Source of the DNA: Syntrophaceae bacterium UBA6087
GTDB taxonomy: Bacteria; Desulfobacterota; Desulfomonilia; UBA1062
Length of the DNA: 64,000 nt
Direction of reading: 5' to 3'
Assembly: GCA_002448235.1 (NCBI GenBank)
Contig: DIXF01000008.1
Location: 1-64,000 of the forward strand
The notes below the pieces were generated by a model. The model was not told the origin of the DNA. It saw nothing but the letters and a program-made list of their open reading frames with translations, and did no database searches. Numbering within the stretch: position 1 is the stretch's first letter; every line of letters begins with the position of its first letter. Made by a program: the position numbers and the translations under genes. Below, piece after piece: positions 1-8,980 of this stretch.

Positions 1-25
1 TGGCTTATTTGATGACAGGCCCTAG

Positions 26-1888
26 CTAATCCTTTTTTCCGTAAGTCTGCAGCCGGTTTTCTCTGATTGCCCGGAGCATCAGGTCCGTACTCTCCCGGAT
101 GTCGATCTTTCTTTCCCCGAAACGCCACGCAAGGTAGTCGCCGAGGAAGGCCCCGAAGTGAGAGCGCAGCGCAGGCCACCTCAATGCGATCTGCTCCAGA
201 TGCTCTTCGTGGGTTGCGCCGGCATCGAGCGGAAGGCCTTTCCTCTGCATCGCCCGCACCACTTTCCGGTAGAAGCCCCCTTTGCTTCTCCGTGCCGTTT
301 TGAAGTACAGAAGCCATGCAGCCAGGGCAAACGCCGCCGCGCCCGCCGATCCTGCGAGGGCATACCCGACCTCGTGCTCTATGTCGTGAGGCCTGAACAG
401 GACGGTATTCACCATGCGGGCCTGGTCTTCGAGGGAGTATTGGATCACCCACCTGATCCACCGGAACTTCCACGCATCGATGACGCTCGATTCTCTCTGC
501 GCCGTCGCGATCCTCCGGGGCGTCGCTTCGAGGGTATGCCATACGCCGTCTGCGAAATATTCCACCCATGCATGGGCGTCGTCAGCCCTTACGATGAAGT
601 ACCCTCCGGCCCTGTTGAACTCATGGACGAGAAAGCCGGTAACGACCCTCGCCGGGACCCCCAATCCCCTGACCATGACGGCCATGGCGGAGGCGAAGTG
701 TTCGCAATTCCCCCGCCTGCCTTCGAAGACAAACCACCGGATGGGAGAGTCGCCGGGAGGGACCCGGAGGCCGTCGAGCGTATAGGAGCAGGATGTCTTC
801 AGATAGGACTCAAGACGGCCGATTCTGACTTCAAGAGGCCCCTGCCCTGCCGCCTTCAGGCTCAAGTGTGTGACGTCCAGAAGCTCTTCGGGCACATGCG
901 TGCTTCCGTACGGATCGTGAGCGCCCGACCTGTTTACCCGGATCTCGTAGACAGGGGGCGCGTCGCTTGCCCAGTAGAGGTTCGGGCCCCTGCGGATGCA
1001 GTTCCCGGGCGACACCCGGGAGAGACCGAAAGGAAAAAACACATTCAGGCTGTCGAGCCCCGTGGGATAAACCGTGAGCATATCCGTTTCTCCGGCCTCG
1101 GGAAAGTAACCGGACTGTACCGGGTCTCCCTTGGTAAAGCCGTCTTTTGAGAGTTTCTCAAGCCGCGATCCCCCAAGATAGAAGAGCTCGGGCATCGTGC
1201 CCCGGCTCCACACCACCCGCATGACAATGCTTCTGTCCGATTCGACGGCCTCGCCTCGCGCGAGGCGGATCTCCTCGGAAAACCCGGTTTTCGTCTCTTT
1301 GATGACTCCGCTTTTTATAAGAGTTGAAGACGGCCTCGGTATGATGAAAAAAAGGATGCATGCGGTGATGAAGATGCCCGCCCACACCTTTGGCCAGTGC
1401 AGGAGGCCTGTTTTGCGGCAAGGACCCTCGGAGAAGGACGCCTCGTCGAGGTCGGAAAGGATCATGGGGATCAGCCCCGCCATGAAGACCAGCCCGATAA
1501 GGAAGAGCGGGCTCTGGGTAAAGATCGTGGACAAGAGATTTTCAGTGAGCGCGATCCCCACTATCTGGTAAATTTCCCGGCCCGTCTTGGGAAGGACAAG
1601 CCGGGCAATTGCGAAGAAGACGATGATGTCCCGCAAGCTCGGAACGACGACCTCCCATCCGTATTGTGATATCCTGAAGAGCTCGAAGGTAAAGAGCAGG
1701 AGCGTCAGGACCGTGATCTGCGGTGCGGTCACCGGCAGCGGCTCATGGAACTTTCTGCACACGAGAAGATGAGCCCCGAGCAGAAGGAGGAACAGCGGCC
1801 AGGCAAGAAGGTCTGCCAGGCTCAACGACAGGAGGCCTGCCGCGGATATGCCTGTGGTGAGGAGTGCGATCCTAGAGAGAGACGACAT
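26..1888 (-). CDS. Membrane transglutaminase-like protein (TgpA/DUF3488 type)
   Basis: Inner-membrane protein with a transglutaminase-like cysteine protease fold. About six hydrophobic segments fill the first 190 residues, a periplasmic core follows, and one more membrane segment lies near residue 530 before a cytosolic tail. The core shows the catalytic Cys in GNCEHFA (about residue 395) and His in DDAHAWVE (about 439). The acidic third residue appears to be Glu in LEATP where Asp is usual. It is last in a MoxR-DUF58-transglutaminase operon, a widespread trio of unclear role. The start at 1888 (MSSLSR) overlaps DUF58 by 17 bp; an ATG at 1924 is also open and neither has a good ribosome site. 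Family call firm, substrate unknown. Confidence 0.85.
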   Translation of the reverse strand: MSSLSRIALLTTGISAAGLLSLSLADLLAWPLFLLLLGAHLLVCRKFHEPLPVTAPQITVLTLLLFTFELFRISQYGWEVVVPSLRDIIVFFAIARLVLPKTGREIYQIVGIALTENLLSTIFTQSPLFLIGLVFMAGLIPMILSDLDEASFSEGPCRKTGLLHWPKVWAGIFITACILFFIIPRPSSTLIKSGVIKETKTGFSEEIRLARGEAVESDRSIVMRVVWSRGTMPELFYLGGSRLEKLSKDGFTKGDPVQSGYFPEAGETDMLTVYPTGLDSLNVFFPFGLSRVSPGNCIRRGPNLYWASDAPPVYEIRVNRSGAHDPYGSTHVPEELLDVTHLSLKAAGQGPLEVRIGRLESYLKTSCSYTLDGLRVPPGDSPIRWFVFEGRRGNCEHFASAMAVMVRGLGVPARVVTGFLVHEFNRAGGYFIVRADDAHAWVEYFADGVWHTLEATPRRIATAQRESSVIDAWKFRWIRWVIQYSLEDQARMVNTVLFRPHDIEHEVGYALAGSAGAAAFALAAWLLYFKTARRSKGGFYRKVVRAMQRKGLPLDAGATHEEHLEQIALRWPALRSHFGAFLGDYLAWRFGERKIDIRESTDLMLRAIRENRLQTYGKKD

Positions 1889-2795
1889 GTTCGCGGCCCG
1901 AAGATGACTTCCGGTCGGGATCATTGATGGACTGTGTCCCGGCCAGGGTTTGGAGGATCGTTATCTTGTGGTCTGAAGAGATTCCCATGCCGCTGAAATA
2001 ACTGTTTATCGACACTCCGAACGGACACGACGCCTTCCACAGTTCGAGGACCAGGTAGGTCGCCATACCGAGCTTCTTCTCCATATCGCCTCCCGGGTAG
2101 AGAACGATCAGGGACCCTGTCCCGCCCCCTCCCTGGACCACCCGGGAAACCAGGCCCTGGTTCTGCTTTTTCCATACGATCGACGAGAAGGGATCTCCGG
2201 GCACATAAGGCCGCACGTGGGATATGACATCCGGTTCGCTGCCGGTGTAATCCCCGGAAGGCCCGGACGATGCGGTACAGGAGCAGGGAACAGGCTCGGG
2301 GAATACCGTGAGTTCGTCTTCGAGGCCGAACGTGATGGATTTTTCGAAGAGCCCGTAGGGGAAGGTCGTCAGGAATGAAATCTCACCAAGGAGGTAGGTC
2401 CCCCTTTGGGGGAAGAGTCTCTCCTGCCTGACGTTTTCCGGAACACCCCTGGGCACGTTTTTCACCTTCACCCTCTGCCCGTCTGCGAGGGTAAGCCTGA
2501 TGGAAGTTCTCTTCGGATTATACACCCGGTAGGCAACGACCCCCGGCCTCCCTGCATAGATTTCCATAGGAAGAATCCGTGAAACCTCCAGATGGCGCAG
2601 GTTCATTTCGGATTCGATCCCGGAGACGATCATGAAAGAAAGGAAGCATGCGAGGATCAGGAAGAGAAGGTTGTTGCCGGTCGCCATGGCGATGATGATG
2701 ATCGCCAGGAGGAAGGCGAAGAAAACCTTCCCCGACTTGGTCAGGCGAAAGCCCCTCGGCGGCTTGAGAAGGTTATACAGGGATTTCGATTTCAT
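1872..2795 (-). CDS. DUF58 domain protein
   Basis: 307-residue DUF58 family protein. Two adjacent hydrophobic helices (about residues 25-60) anchor a cytosolic part that carries the DUF58 signature in the second half (RPYVPGDPFSSIVWK), where the family resembles a vWA fold. Proteins of this family sit beside MoxR ATPases and are thought to be their partners or clients. It overlaps moxR by 23 bp upstream and the transglutaminase gene downstream, so the three are almost certainly co-transcribed. No enzymatic motif is visible. The role in envelope biogenesis is inference. Confidence 0.85.
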   Translation of the reverse strand: MKSKSLYNLLKPPRGFRLTKSGKVFFAFLLAIIIIAMATGNNLLFLILACFLSFMIVSGIESEMNLRHLEVSRILPMEIYAGRPGVVAYRVYNPKRTSIRLTLADGQRVKVKNVPRGVPENVRQERLFPQRGTYLLGEISFLTTFPYGLFEKSITFGLEDELTVFPEPVPCSCTASSGPSGDYTGSEPDVISHVRPYVPGDPFSSIVWKKQNQGLVSRVVQGGGGTGSLIVLYPGGDMEKKLGMATYLVLELWKASCPFGVSINSYFSGMGISSDHKITILQTLAGTQSINDPDRKSSSGREHVVSL

Positions 2796-3684
2796 CGAGC
2801 AGGGTCTCGATCATCGACTTCGGATCGCCGTTTCTTGAGATGATCCTGTGGGAGAGCACGAGCGGCGCAACGGTTTTTACATCGCCCGGCGTGACAAAGT
2901 CTCTTCCTGCAAGGTACGCCCATGCCTGACAAGCTTTTTTCAGGGCGAGCCCTCCCCGGGGAGACGCCCCCAGCTCGATATTCGCATGACTGCGGGTGGA
3001 CCGGATAATGGAGGTCATATAGCCCAGAACATCTCTGTGCACGAGGACCCGGGACACGGATGCGATCATTGAGGTGATCGCCTCTCCCGAGACGACAGGC
3101 TCCAGCTTGAGGGCGTCGTCATGGTCGATGCCGCGTGCGACGATCTGCAGTTCCTCCTCCAGGGGCGGGTAGCCCACGCTTACTTTGATGAGAAAACGGT
3201 CCAGCTGGCTCTCGGGAAGGGGAAAGGTCCCCACCACCTCTATGGGATTCTGCGTCGCGATAACCATGAACGGTGCGGGCAGTTCATACGTTGTGCCGTC
3301 AATGGTCACCTTATGTTCTTCCATGGCTTCGAGAAGGGCTGACTGGGTTTTCGGAGAGGTCCTGTTGATCTCGTCTGCGAGAACAATGCTCGCAAAGATG
3401 GGACCTTTTACCAGATCGAATTCTCCCGAGGCGCTCCGGATGGTATGGAAGCCGGTGATATCCGAGGGGAGGAGATCGTTCGTAAACTGGATCCGTTTGA
3501 AGCGTAAATCCATGAGGCGTGACACGGCCATCCCGATCAGGGTCTTGCCGACGCCCGGCACGCCTTCGAGCAGAATATGTCCTTTGGACAGCAGCGCGCA
3601 GAGGATGCATTTCACCACGTTGTCCTGGCCGAGAAAGATCCGGTTCATGTGGTGGAAGATTGTTGCCGTTTGGTTGTCTCCCAT
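2773..3684 (-). CDS. MoxR-family AAA+ ATPase
   Basis: 303-residue AAA+ chaperone ATPase of the MoxR class. Walker A is GVPGVGKT, Walker B is LADEINR, sensor 1 is ATQNP, and the C-terminal lid has the MoxR signature SPRGGLAL. These ATPases are thought to remodel or insert metal centres into vWA-type client proteins; the client here is probably the downstream DUF58 or transglutaminase product. The start at 3684 is chosen because a purine-rich ribosome site (GGAAAGGGG) precedes it; the open frame continues to 3780 without a second good site. First gene of the trio, read divergently from the kinase at 3809. Confidence 0.9.
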   Translation of the reverse strand: MGDNQTATIFHHMNRIFLGQDNVVKCILCALLSKGHILLEGVPGVGKTLIGMAVSRLMDLRFKRIQFTNDLLPSDITGFHTIRSASGEFDLVKGPIFASIVLADEINRTSPKTQSALLEAMEEHKVTIDGTTYELPAPFMVIATQNPIEVVGTFPLPESQLDRFLIKVSVGYPPLEEELQIVARGIDHDDALKLEPVVSGEAITSMIASVSRVLVHRDVLGYMTSIIRSTRSHANIELGASPRGGLALKKACQAWAYLAGRDFVTPGDVKTVAPLVLSHRIISRNGDPKSMIETLLDEIEIPV

Positions 3685-3711
3685 AAGTGTACCCCTTTCC
3701 GGGCATGAAAA

Positions 3712-3740
3712 TTGACATTGAACCACGAATGGCTTAGCAT
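3712..3740 (+). promoter_or_regulatory. Candidate sigma70 promoter of the first hybrid kinase
   Basis: A perfect -35 hexamer TTGACA (3712-3717) is followed after 17 bp by TAGCAT (3735-3740), four of six matches to the -10 consensus. It lies in the divergent gap between moxR and the kinase, about 70 bp before the kinase start. The -35 is strong and the -10 weak. Confidence 0.4.
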
Positions 3741-3808
3741 GCCGTGATAATACCTGGTATATTAAGTTTCGTTGCTTCATTTCCGATTATATCTTCGAAG
3801 GTTAGGGC

Positions 3809-6064
3809 ATGGCAAGCGAGAAGAACAGAAAGATACTCGAAGATATGCAGGAGGGCTATTATGAGATAGACCTCGACGGTACCTTTACTTATATCAACGA
3901 TATCGTCTGCGGCATTGCCGAGCTTCCCAGAGAAAGGCTCCTCGGGGTCAACTTCGTTGCCTATACCAGCAAGGCAACGTCCAAAAGGGTCTACAGGAAA
4001 TTCAATGACGTCTTCAGGACAGGCATACCCCAGCGGATAGAATACGAGATCATCATTCCCGGCGGCAAGAAAAAGATGATCGAAAATTCCGTAAGCCTGC
4101 TTAAGGACGATGCAGGCAATGCCATAGGATTCTGCGGCCTGGTGGAAGACATCACGCGGCGCAAAAGGCTTGAGGACCAGATCAGGGAGAGCCGGGAGCG
4201 ATTCGAGGCCTTGTTCGAGAACGCCAACGAGATCATCATTACCACTGATTCGGGAGGCTATATCAAGAGGGTGAACAAAAAGGTCGAAGAGGTTTCGGGA
4301 TACCCCCGCAAGGAGATACTCGGAAAGACCATACTCCTGATCGCGCATCCCGAAGACAGAGACCTCTTTATCGAGTTCTGGAAAGAGATTCTCGAAGGCA
4401 AGACCCCCCGGTTCGAGCTTCGTGCAGTGGGAAAGGGCGGGAACACTGAGTACCTGCTCGCCAGCGGATCGGTCGTCAAAAAGGCCGGCAAGATCGTCGA
4501 GATTCAGTACAACGCGCAGGTGATCACCGATCTGAAACGGGCGCAGCACACCATCGAAGACCTCTCCAACCACCTCAACAGCATCTTCGAATCGAGCCCC
4601 AACGTCATCATCTGTCTGGATAAATCCGGGAAGGTCCAGATGGTGAACCCGGTCACCGGCAGGATATTCCATAAACCGCCGCTGTCGATCATCGGCAAGG
4701 AGCTGTCCTTCATGAGCACTGAAATGAAGGCGTTCGAGAAGGTGATCAGGGAAGTCCAGGAACAGAGAGCTCCTCTGTTCTTCCATGAGCGGGCGCTGAC
4801 CGACTTGTCGAACCATGTCTTCGATGTGAGCATCTATCCGCTCATGAACCCTGCCCATGGAGGCGTGGTCTTCACCGCTGTAGACATCACCGAGAAGAAA
4901 CATATGGAGATCCAGCTTATCCATGCGCAGAAGATGGAGACCATCGGAGAGCTTGCCGGTGGGGTCGCCCATGATTTTAATAATATCCTCACCGGGATAT
5001 CCGGCAACCTCGCCATGCTGAAATACACCACGGACCGATCGAAGCAGATGGGGTATATCGACACCCTGGAGAAGATTTCGGACCGGGCACGCGACCTTAT
5101 CCGCCAGATGCTCGTTTTCACCAAGCGCAACGAGGGCAATCCCGAGAACGTCTCCATCGGGCAGGTGGTCCAGGAAGTCATGGGCATGGCGTCGAAATCG
5201 GTGCCCAAGAGCATCCGTTTCGATATCGGCGAGATCGACGAAGACATATTCGTGTATATCGACCATACCCAGCTCACCCAGGTGCTGCTCAATCTCATCG
5301 TCAATGCCAAGGATGCAATCGACGGCAAGCAGAAGGGCCGGATCGGGATAGACGTGCAGACCATCACGGTCGATAAGAACCTGAAACGGCAGTTTCTCCT
5401 GGACTCCATGGGCAGATTTATCAGGATCGACGTGACGGACAACGGGTGCGGCATGAGCAAGGAGATCCTTCCGAAGATATTCGATCCGTTCTTCTCGACC
5501 AAGCAGAAAGGGACGAGCAAGGGAACGGGCTTAGGCCTTTCCATCACCTACAACATCGTCAAGAATGCCGGCGGAACCATCAAAGTGCAGTCCGAGGAAG
5601 CAAAAGGGGCACAGTTCACCATCCTGCTGCCGGTATCGAAGACAAAGAGAAAGAATATTGCGATCGAGGGAAGGCCTTTCGAGAAGGCCCCCGTTCAGAA
5701 AGCACGGGTCATGCTCGTGGACGATGAGGACATGCTGCGCGACATCGGCAAAGAAATGCTCGAGCACCTGGGCCACGAAGTAGTCACCGCGCCGGACGGC
5801 GGCTCATGCCTGGAAAAGCTGAAAGGGGATGCGTGCGGATTCGATATCATCATCCTCGATATGATCATGCCCGGGCTCGACGGGTATCATACCCTCCAGG
5901 AGATGCTGAAGCAGGGGATCGAAACCAAGGTCATCATCTCCTCCGGGTTCTCCTTCGAGCACGAGAGACAGGAGATCCTGAACAATCCGCTGATCGTTGC
6001 AAAATTGAACAAGCCGTTCAATATGAATGAGCTCTCGGCCGTTCTTTCCGACATCCTCAACTAA
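3809..6064 (+). CDS. Multi-PAS hybrid sensor histidine kinase
   Basis: Soluble 751-residue hybrid kinase with no membrane segment, so it senses a cytoplasmic signal. Order: PAS (about 8-120), PAS (128-245), PAS (252-365), dimerisation helix with phospho-accepting His388 in GGVAHDFNN, ATPase domain with N box (NLIVNAKDA, Asn499), G1 (DNGCGM) and G2 (GTGLGLS), then a receiver domain (about 632-751) with the acidic pair at 638-639 and phospho-acceptor Asp684. The AHDFNN H-box is typical of HisKA kinases with attached receivers. The output partner may be the kinase at 6154 or stand-alone receivers nearby. No haem or flavin ligand pattern could be recognised. Confidence 0.9.
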   Translation: MASEKNRKILEDMQEGYYEIDLDGTFTYINDIVCGIAELPRERLLGVNFVAYTSKATSKRVYRKFNDVFRTGIPQRIEYEIIIPGGKKKMIENSVSLLKDDAGNAIGFCGLVEDITRRKRLEDQIRESRERFEALFENANEIIITTDSGGYIKRVNKKVEEVSGYPRKEILGKTILLIAHPEDRDLFIEFWKEILEGKTPRFELRAVGKGGNTEYLLASGSVVKKAGKIVEIQYNAQVITDLKRAQHTIEDLSNHLNSIFESSPNVIICLDKSGKVQMVNPVTGRIFHKPPLSIIGKELSFMSTEMKAFEKVIREVQEQRAPLFFHERALTDLSNHVFDVSIYPLMNPAHGGVVFTAVDITEKKHMEIQLIHAQKMETIGELAGGVAHDFNNILTGISGNLAMLKYTTDRSKQMGYIDTLEKISDRARDLIRQMLVFTKRNEGNPENVSIGQVVQEVMGMASKSVPKSIRFDIGEIDEDIFVYIDHTQLTQVLLNLIVNAKDAIDGKQKGRIGIDVQTITVDKNLKRQFLLDSMGRFIRIDVTDNGCGMSKEILPKIFDPFFSTKQKGTSKGTGLGLSITYNIVKNAGGTIKVQSEEAKGAQFTILLPVSKTKRKNIAIEGRPFEKAPVQKARVMLVDDEDMLRDIGKEMLEHLGHEVVTAPDGGSCLEKLKGDACGFDIIILDMIMPGLDGYHTLQEMLKQGIETKVIISSGFSFEHERQEILNNPLIVAKLNKPFNMNELSAVLSDILN

Positions 6065-6153
6065 CCTTGTCGTCCGGCTCAGATTATCGCTGACACGTGC
6101 CGATAAAATGTGTACGGCTACAACCACAGTGGTTCGTATAAAGGAGTATAATC

Positions 6154-7671
6154 ATGCACGAAAATGAGACATTCTTCGAAGATCTCTTTCAGAACGCAAC
6201 CGCAATGGCAGCTGTCATGGACAAAGACGGCGGGATCCTCAAGATCAATAAAAAAGCGGTAGAGCTTTTCCTGGGCGCAGATAACTCGGAAGAATCCGCC
6301 ATAGGCAGAAACATCTTCGAATTCATCCATGACGAAGATAAATCAAAGGTCATCCGTCTCTGGAAAGAGAGCATTTCGGATAAGAAAGAGGTCACCTACC
6401 AGGTGCGCATGAAGGCCGCCGACGGGAGGATAATGTACCTCCTCATCTCCGGAAGGCCGATCGTGAAGGACGGAGAAGTGGTGTCTTTCCAGTACCAGGC
6501 CCTGGATATGATCGACCAGAAGGTGCAGGAGCAGAACCTCCTTCACAAGGCGAGCATGGAGACCCTGGGCCAGGTGGCCGGAGGCTTTGCACATGATTTC
6601 AATAACCTCCTTACCGTCATCAACGGATACTCTGAGATCATGCTCGGTTCCATCGACAAGTCCCATCCGTTTTACAGCAAAATCTATCAGATCTGCCAGG
6701 CAGGGACCCAGGCCTCTCTGCTTACCCAGAAGATCCTGGAGTTCAGCCGCAAGACCAAACCCGAATGCAGGGACCTCGACATCAACCAGGAGCTTTCCGA
6801 TCAGGAAACGATCCTCAGGCGCGTCATCGGGGCGAACACCCAGTTAACGATAATAAAAAAAGAAGGCCTGAAGAAGGTCAGGATCGACCCCACTCAGCTT
6901 TCGAAGATGCTGCTCAATCTGGTGATCAATGCGCACGACGCAATGCCCAAGGGCGGCGAAATAACGATAGAGACCGGTGTCGAAACCGTGGATGAAGCAA
7001 ATGCCTCCGGGTACGACAACATCGGCCATGGGGAGTACTTCATGCTCTCCGTCAAAGATACCGGCATCGGGATGAGCGAAGAGGTGAAAGTGCATATCTT
7101 CGACCCGTTCTTTTCCACACTGGGCACAGGCAAGGGCATCGGGCTGTGGACGGTGAACAACATGGTCAAATCGTCCGGAGGGGCCGCCTCTGTGGAAAGC
7201 AGGCCCGGTGAGGGGACGACACTGCGCATTCTCCTCCCTTTTACGCAGGAAGAAAAAGCGGCGGATTCCCTATCGGCCGATAAGGCCGATGCATATGATC
7301 AGGTCGACGGGAAAACCATCCTGGTGGTCGAAGACGACGATACGGTCCGCGAGCTCGTAAGCGAGATACTCAGACAGAAGGGCCACACCATCATGACCGC
7401 GAGGAACGGAGGCGACGCCCTGCAGCTGGCAAGGCAGCACGAGGGGAGGATCGACCTGCTCATCACGGATATGGTCATGCGCAGGATAGACGGGATCATG
7501 CTCTCGAAAAAAATGCAGTCGATCCTGCCGGATATTAAAATCATGCTGATGTCCGGATACGGCAATGACGTGGTAAAGGAGGAAGAGCTCAAGGACATCA
7601 CCTTCCTCCAGAAGCCGTTTCTTCCCAATGAGCTCGTACAGAAGGTGGGCCAGATATTCAGCGGTTCGTGA
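6154..7671 (+). CDS. PAS hybrid sensor histidine kinase
   Basis: 505-residue soluble hybrid kinase that parallels its upstream neighbour but has one PAS domain (about 5-122). The H-box GGFAHDFNN puts the phospho-accepting His at 147; the N box is at Asn259 (NLVINAHDA) and the G1 box is KDTGIGM. The G2 loop reads GTGKGIGL, with Lys where most members have Leu. A receiver (about 386-505) has Asp439 as likely acceptor. It follows the first kinase by 89 bp on the same strand behind an AAGGAG ribosome site, so the two probably form one operon and may have arisen by duplication and PAS loss. Convergent with nrdG, which ends 12 bp away. Confidence 0.9.
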   Translation: MHENETFFEDLFQNATAMAAVMDKDGGILKINKKAVELFLGADNSEESAIGRNIFEFIHDEDKSKVIRLWKESISDKKEVTYQVRMKAADGRIMYLLISGRPIVKDGEVVSFQYQALDMIDQKVQEQNLLHKASMETLGQVAGGFAHDFNNLLTVINGYSEIMLGSIDKSHPFYSKIYQICQAGTQASLLTQKILEFSRKTKPECRDLDINQELSDQETILRRVIGANTQLTIIKKEGLKKVRIDPTQLSKMLLNLVINAHDAMPKGGEITIETGVETVDEANASGYDNIGHGEYFMLSVKDTGIGMSEEVKVHIFDPFFSTLGTGKGIGLWTVNNMVKSSGGAASVESRPGEGTTLRILLPFTQEEKAADSLSADKADAYDQVDGKTILVVEDDDTVRELVSEILRQKGHTIMTARNGGDALQLARQHEGRIDLLITDMVMRRIDGIMLSKKMQSILPDIKIMLMSGYGNDVVKEEELKDITFLQKPFLPNELVQKVGQIFSGS

Positions 7672-7683
7672 GGGCGTGCTGCT

Positions 7684-8373
7684 TTAGCGGACGATGCACC
7701 GGCCCACAAGGGGTTTCAATTTCTCGGCGAGGCCCGATATCTCTTCCTCGGTGAATGTCTCTGCCTTCATGTATGCCTGGTCCAGATGCTTCGACAGGAC
7801 AAATCTCTGCAACGCATAGCATGACGCCCCTTTGATCATGTGTCCGATCTCAATGACGTCATCGGTAGAAAGAAGCCGGGAAACAAGCGTGGTTCTGAAC
7901 TCGTAGGCGACCTCCGACCCGGTGACGATCCCGATGCTTCCCCCGACCGCGCCGGTGTCGATATGTCTGCCTGCAGCCTCGTGATACTTGGCAAGGGGTG
8001 CCTTGACATCCATGGCGATGTAATCCACGAGCCCCCCGTCTACCGCCTCGGCGAGGACATCGGGGCAGGAGCCGTTGGTATCGAGCTTTACCAGGAATCC
8101 CAGGTCCTTGATCTTCCGCATGAAAGGGATGAGGTCCGGCTGGAGGGTCGGTTCGCCTCCGGTAATGGTCACGCCGTCGAGCAGCCCTTTTCTCCGGGGC
8201 AGCAGAGAGAAAAGCTCGTCCTCGGAAAAGAGGTCCGAAAAGGACGAGCCGTCCACAAGCTCGGGGTTGTGGCAGTACGGGCACCGGAAATTACAGCCGC
8301 GGGTAAAGATCACGGCGGAAACCTTCCCGGGATAGTCGATGAGAGACGATTTCTGTATGTATCCGATCTTCAT
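7684..8373 (-). CDS. nrdG: Anaerobic ribonucleotide reductase activating protein (radical SAM)
   Basis: 229-residue radical SAM activase. The CxxxCxxC cluster motif is CNFRCPYC near the N-terminus, followed by the GGEPT motif. It would use a 4Fe-4S cluster and S-adenosylmethionine to install the glycyl radical on class III ribonucleotide reductase. It matches the NrdG2-type activase that is slightly longer than E. coli NrdG. It lies on the nrdD strand but is separated from nrdD by an opposite-strand receiver gene, so it must have its own promoter. A pyruvate-formate-lyase activase is an alternative, but proximity to nrdD supports the call. Confidence 0.88.
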   Translation of the reverse strand: MKIGYIQKSSLIDYPGKVSAVIFTRGCNFRCPYCHNPELVDGSSFSDLFSEDELFSLLPRRKGLLDGVTITGGEPTLQPDLIPFMRKIKDLGFLVKLDTNGSCPDVLAEAVDGGLVDYIAMDVKAPLAKYHEAAGRHIDTGAVGGSIGIVTGSEVAYEFRTTLVSRLLSTDDVIEIGHMIKGASCYALQRFVLSKHLDQAYMKAETFTEEEISGLAEKLKPLVGRCIVR

Positions 8374-8452
8374 GTCGAGCGACCCTGTTTTTGATTATGT
8401 TCTCTTTGTATCATGGTTCTCCCCGGGAGGGGCAGACTTTTTGTTTTTCTTC

Positions 8453-8480
8453 TTGATTAATTGCCATATCTCGTTATTAA
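8453..8480 (+). promoter_or_regulatory. Possible promoter of receiver gene 8539
   Basis: TTGATT (8453-8458), a 16 bp spacer and TATTAA (8475-8480) resemble a sigma70 promoter about 60 bp before the receiver start. Both hexamers deviate from consensus in an AT-rich stretch, so this is tentative. Confidence 0.25.
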
Positions 8481-8538
8481 TATCGGATGTAAAACGTGAC
8501 CAATACGTAAGCACACGAAGACTGAAGGGAGTTTGCTC

Positions 8539-8916
8539 ATGGGGAAGCCGAGAATACTGGTCATGGATGACGAAGAGATTATCCAGGATGTTTTAAGCAA
8601 CATGCTGGATTTCCTGGGATATGAGGTGGAGATAGCATCCAACGGGACCCAGGCGATCGATATGTATGTAAAAGCGAAAGAGTCGCAAAAACCGTTCAAT
8701 GCCCTTATCATGGACCTCACCATCCATGGGGGAATGGGGGGCAAAGACGCCATCAAAGACCTTATCCGGATAGACCCTGAAGTCAAAGCAGTCGTCTCGA
8801 GCGGTTATTCGACGGACCCCGCGGTTACGAACTTCCAGGAGTACGGATTCAAGGCGGTCATTGCCAAGCCTTTCAAGATCGAAGAACTGAGCACGGTACT
8901 GAAAGGGATCATCTAA
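8539..8916 (+). CDS. Stand-alone response regulator receiver protein
   Basis: 125-residue single-domain receiver with no output domain. It has the acidic pair in MDDEE near residue 10, the acceptor Asp in ALIMDLT near residue 59, a conserved Ser/Thr region (VVSSGY) and the final Lys in AKPFK. It could pass phosphate from the hybrid kinases at 3809 and 6154 or act by protein contact. The ATG at 8539 is preceded by AAGGGAG at good spacing; a TTG two codons upstream is less likely. The gene splits nrdD from nrdG on the opposite strand and ends in a strong terminator. Confidence 0.88.
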   Translation: MGKPRILVMDDEEIIQDVLSNMLDFLGYEVEIASNGTQAIDMYVKAKESQKPFNALIMDLTIHGGMGGKDAIKDLIRIDPEVKAVVSSGYSTDPAVTNFQEYGFKAVIAKPFKIEELSTVLKGII

Positions 8917-8923
8917 AGACAAA

Positions 8924-8976
8924 CCGGCATCCGGCCTATCGAGCTCTGTTTTCGATACGCCGGATGCCGGTTTTTT
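8924..8976. terminator. Strong bidirectional intrinsic terminator
   Basis: A 12-bp perfect stem (CCGGCATCCGGC at 8924-8935, its complement at 8959-8970) is flanked by AAA on the left and six T on the right. It sits between the converging receiver gene (ending 8916) and nrdD (ending 8981). The T tract favours the receiver transcript; the A tract provides some U residues for nrdD. Confidence 0.85.
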
Positions 8977-8980
8977 CATC

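Noticed and set aside
3734..5266. 510-codon minus-strand frame inside the first kinase
   Set aside because: Antisense shadow; no ribosome site or recognisable domain, and it overlaps the divergent promoter region.
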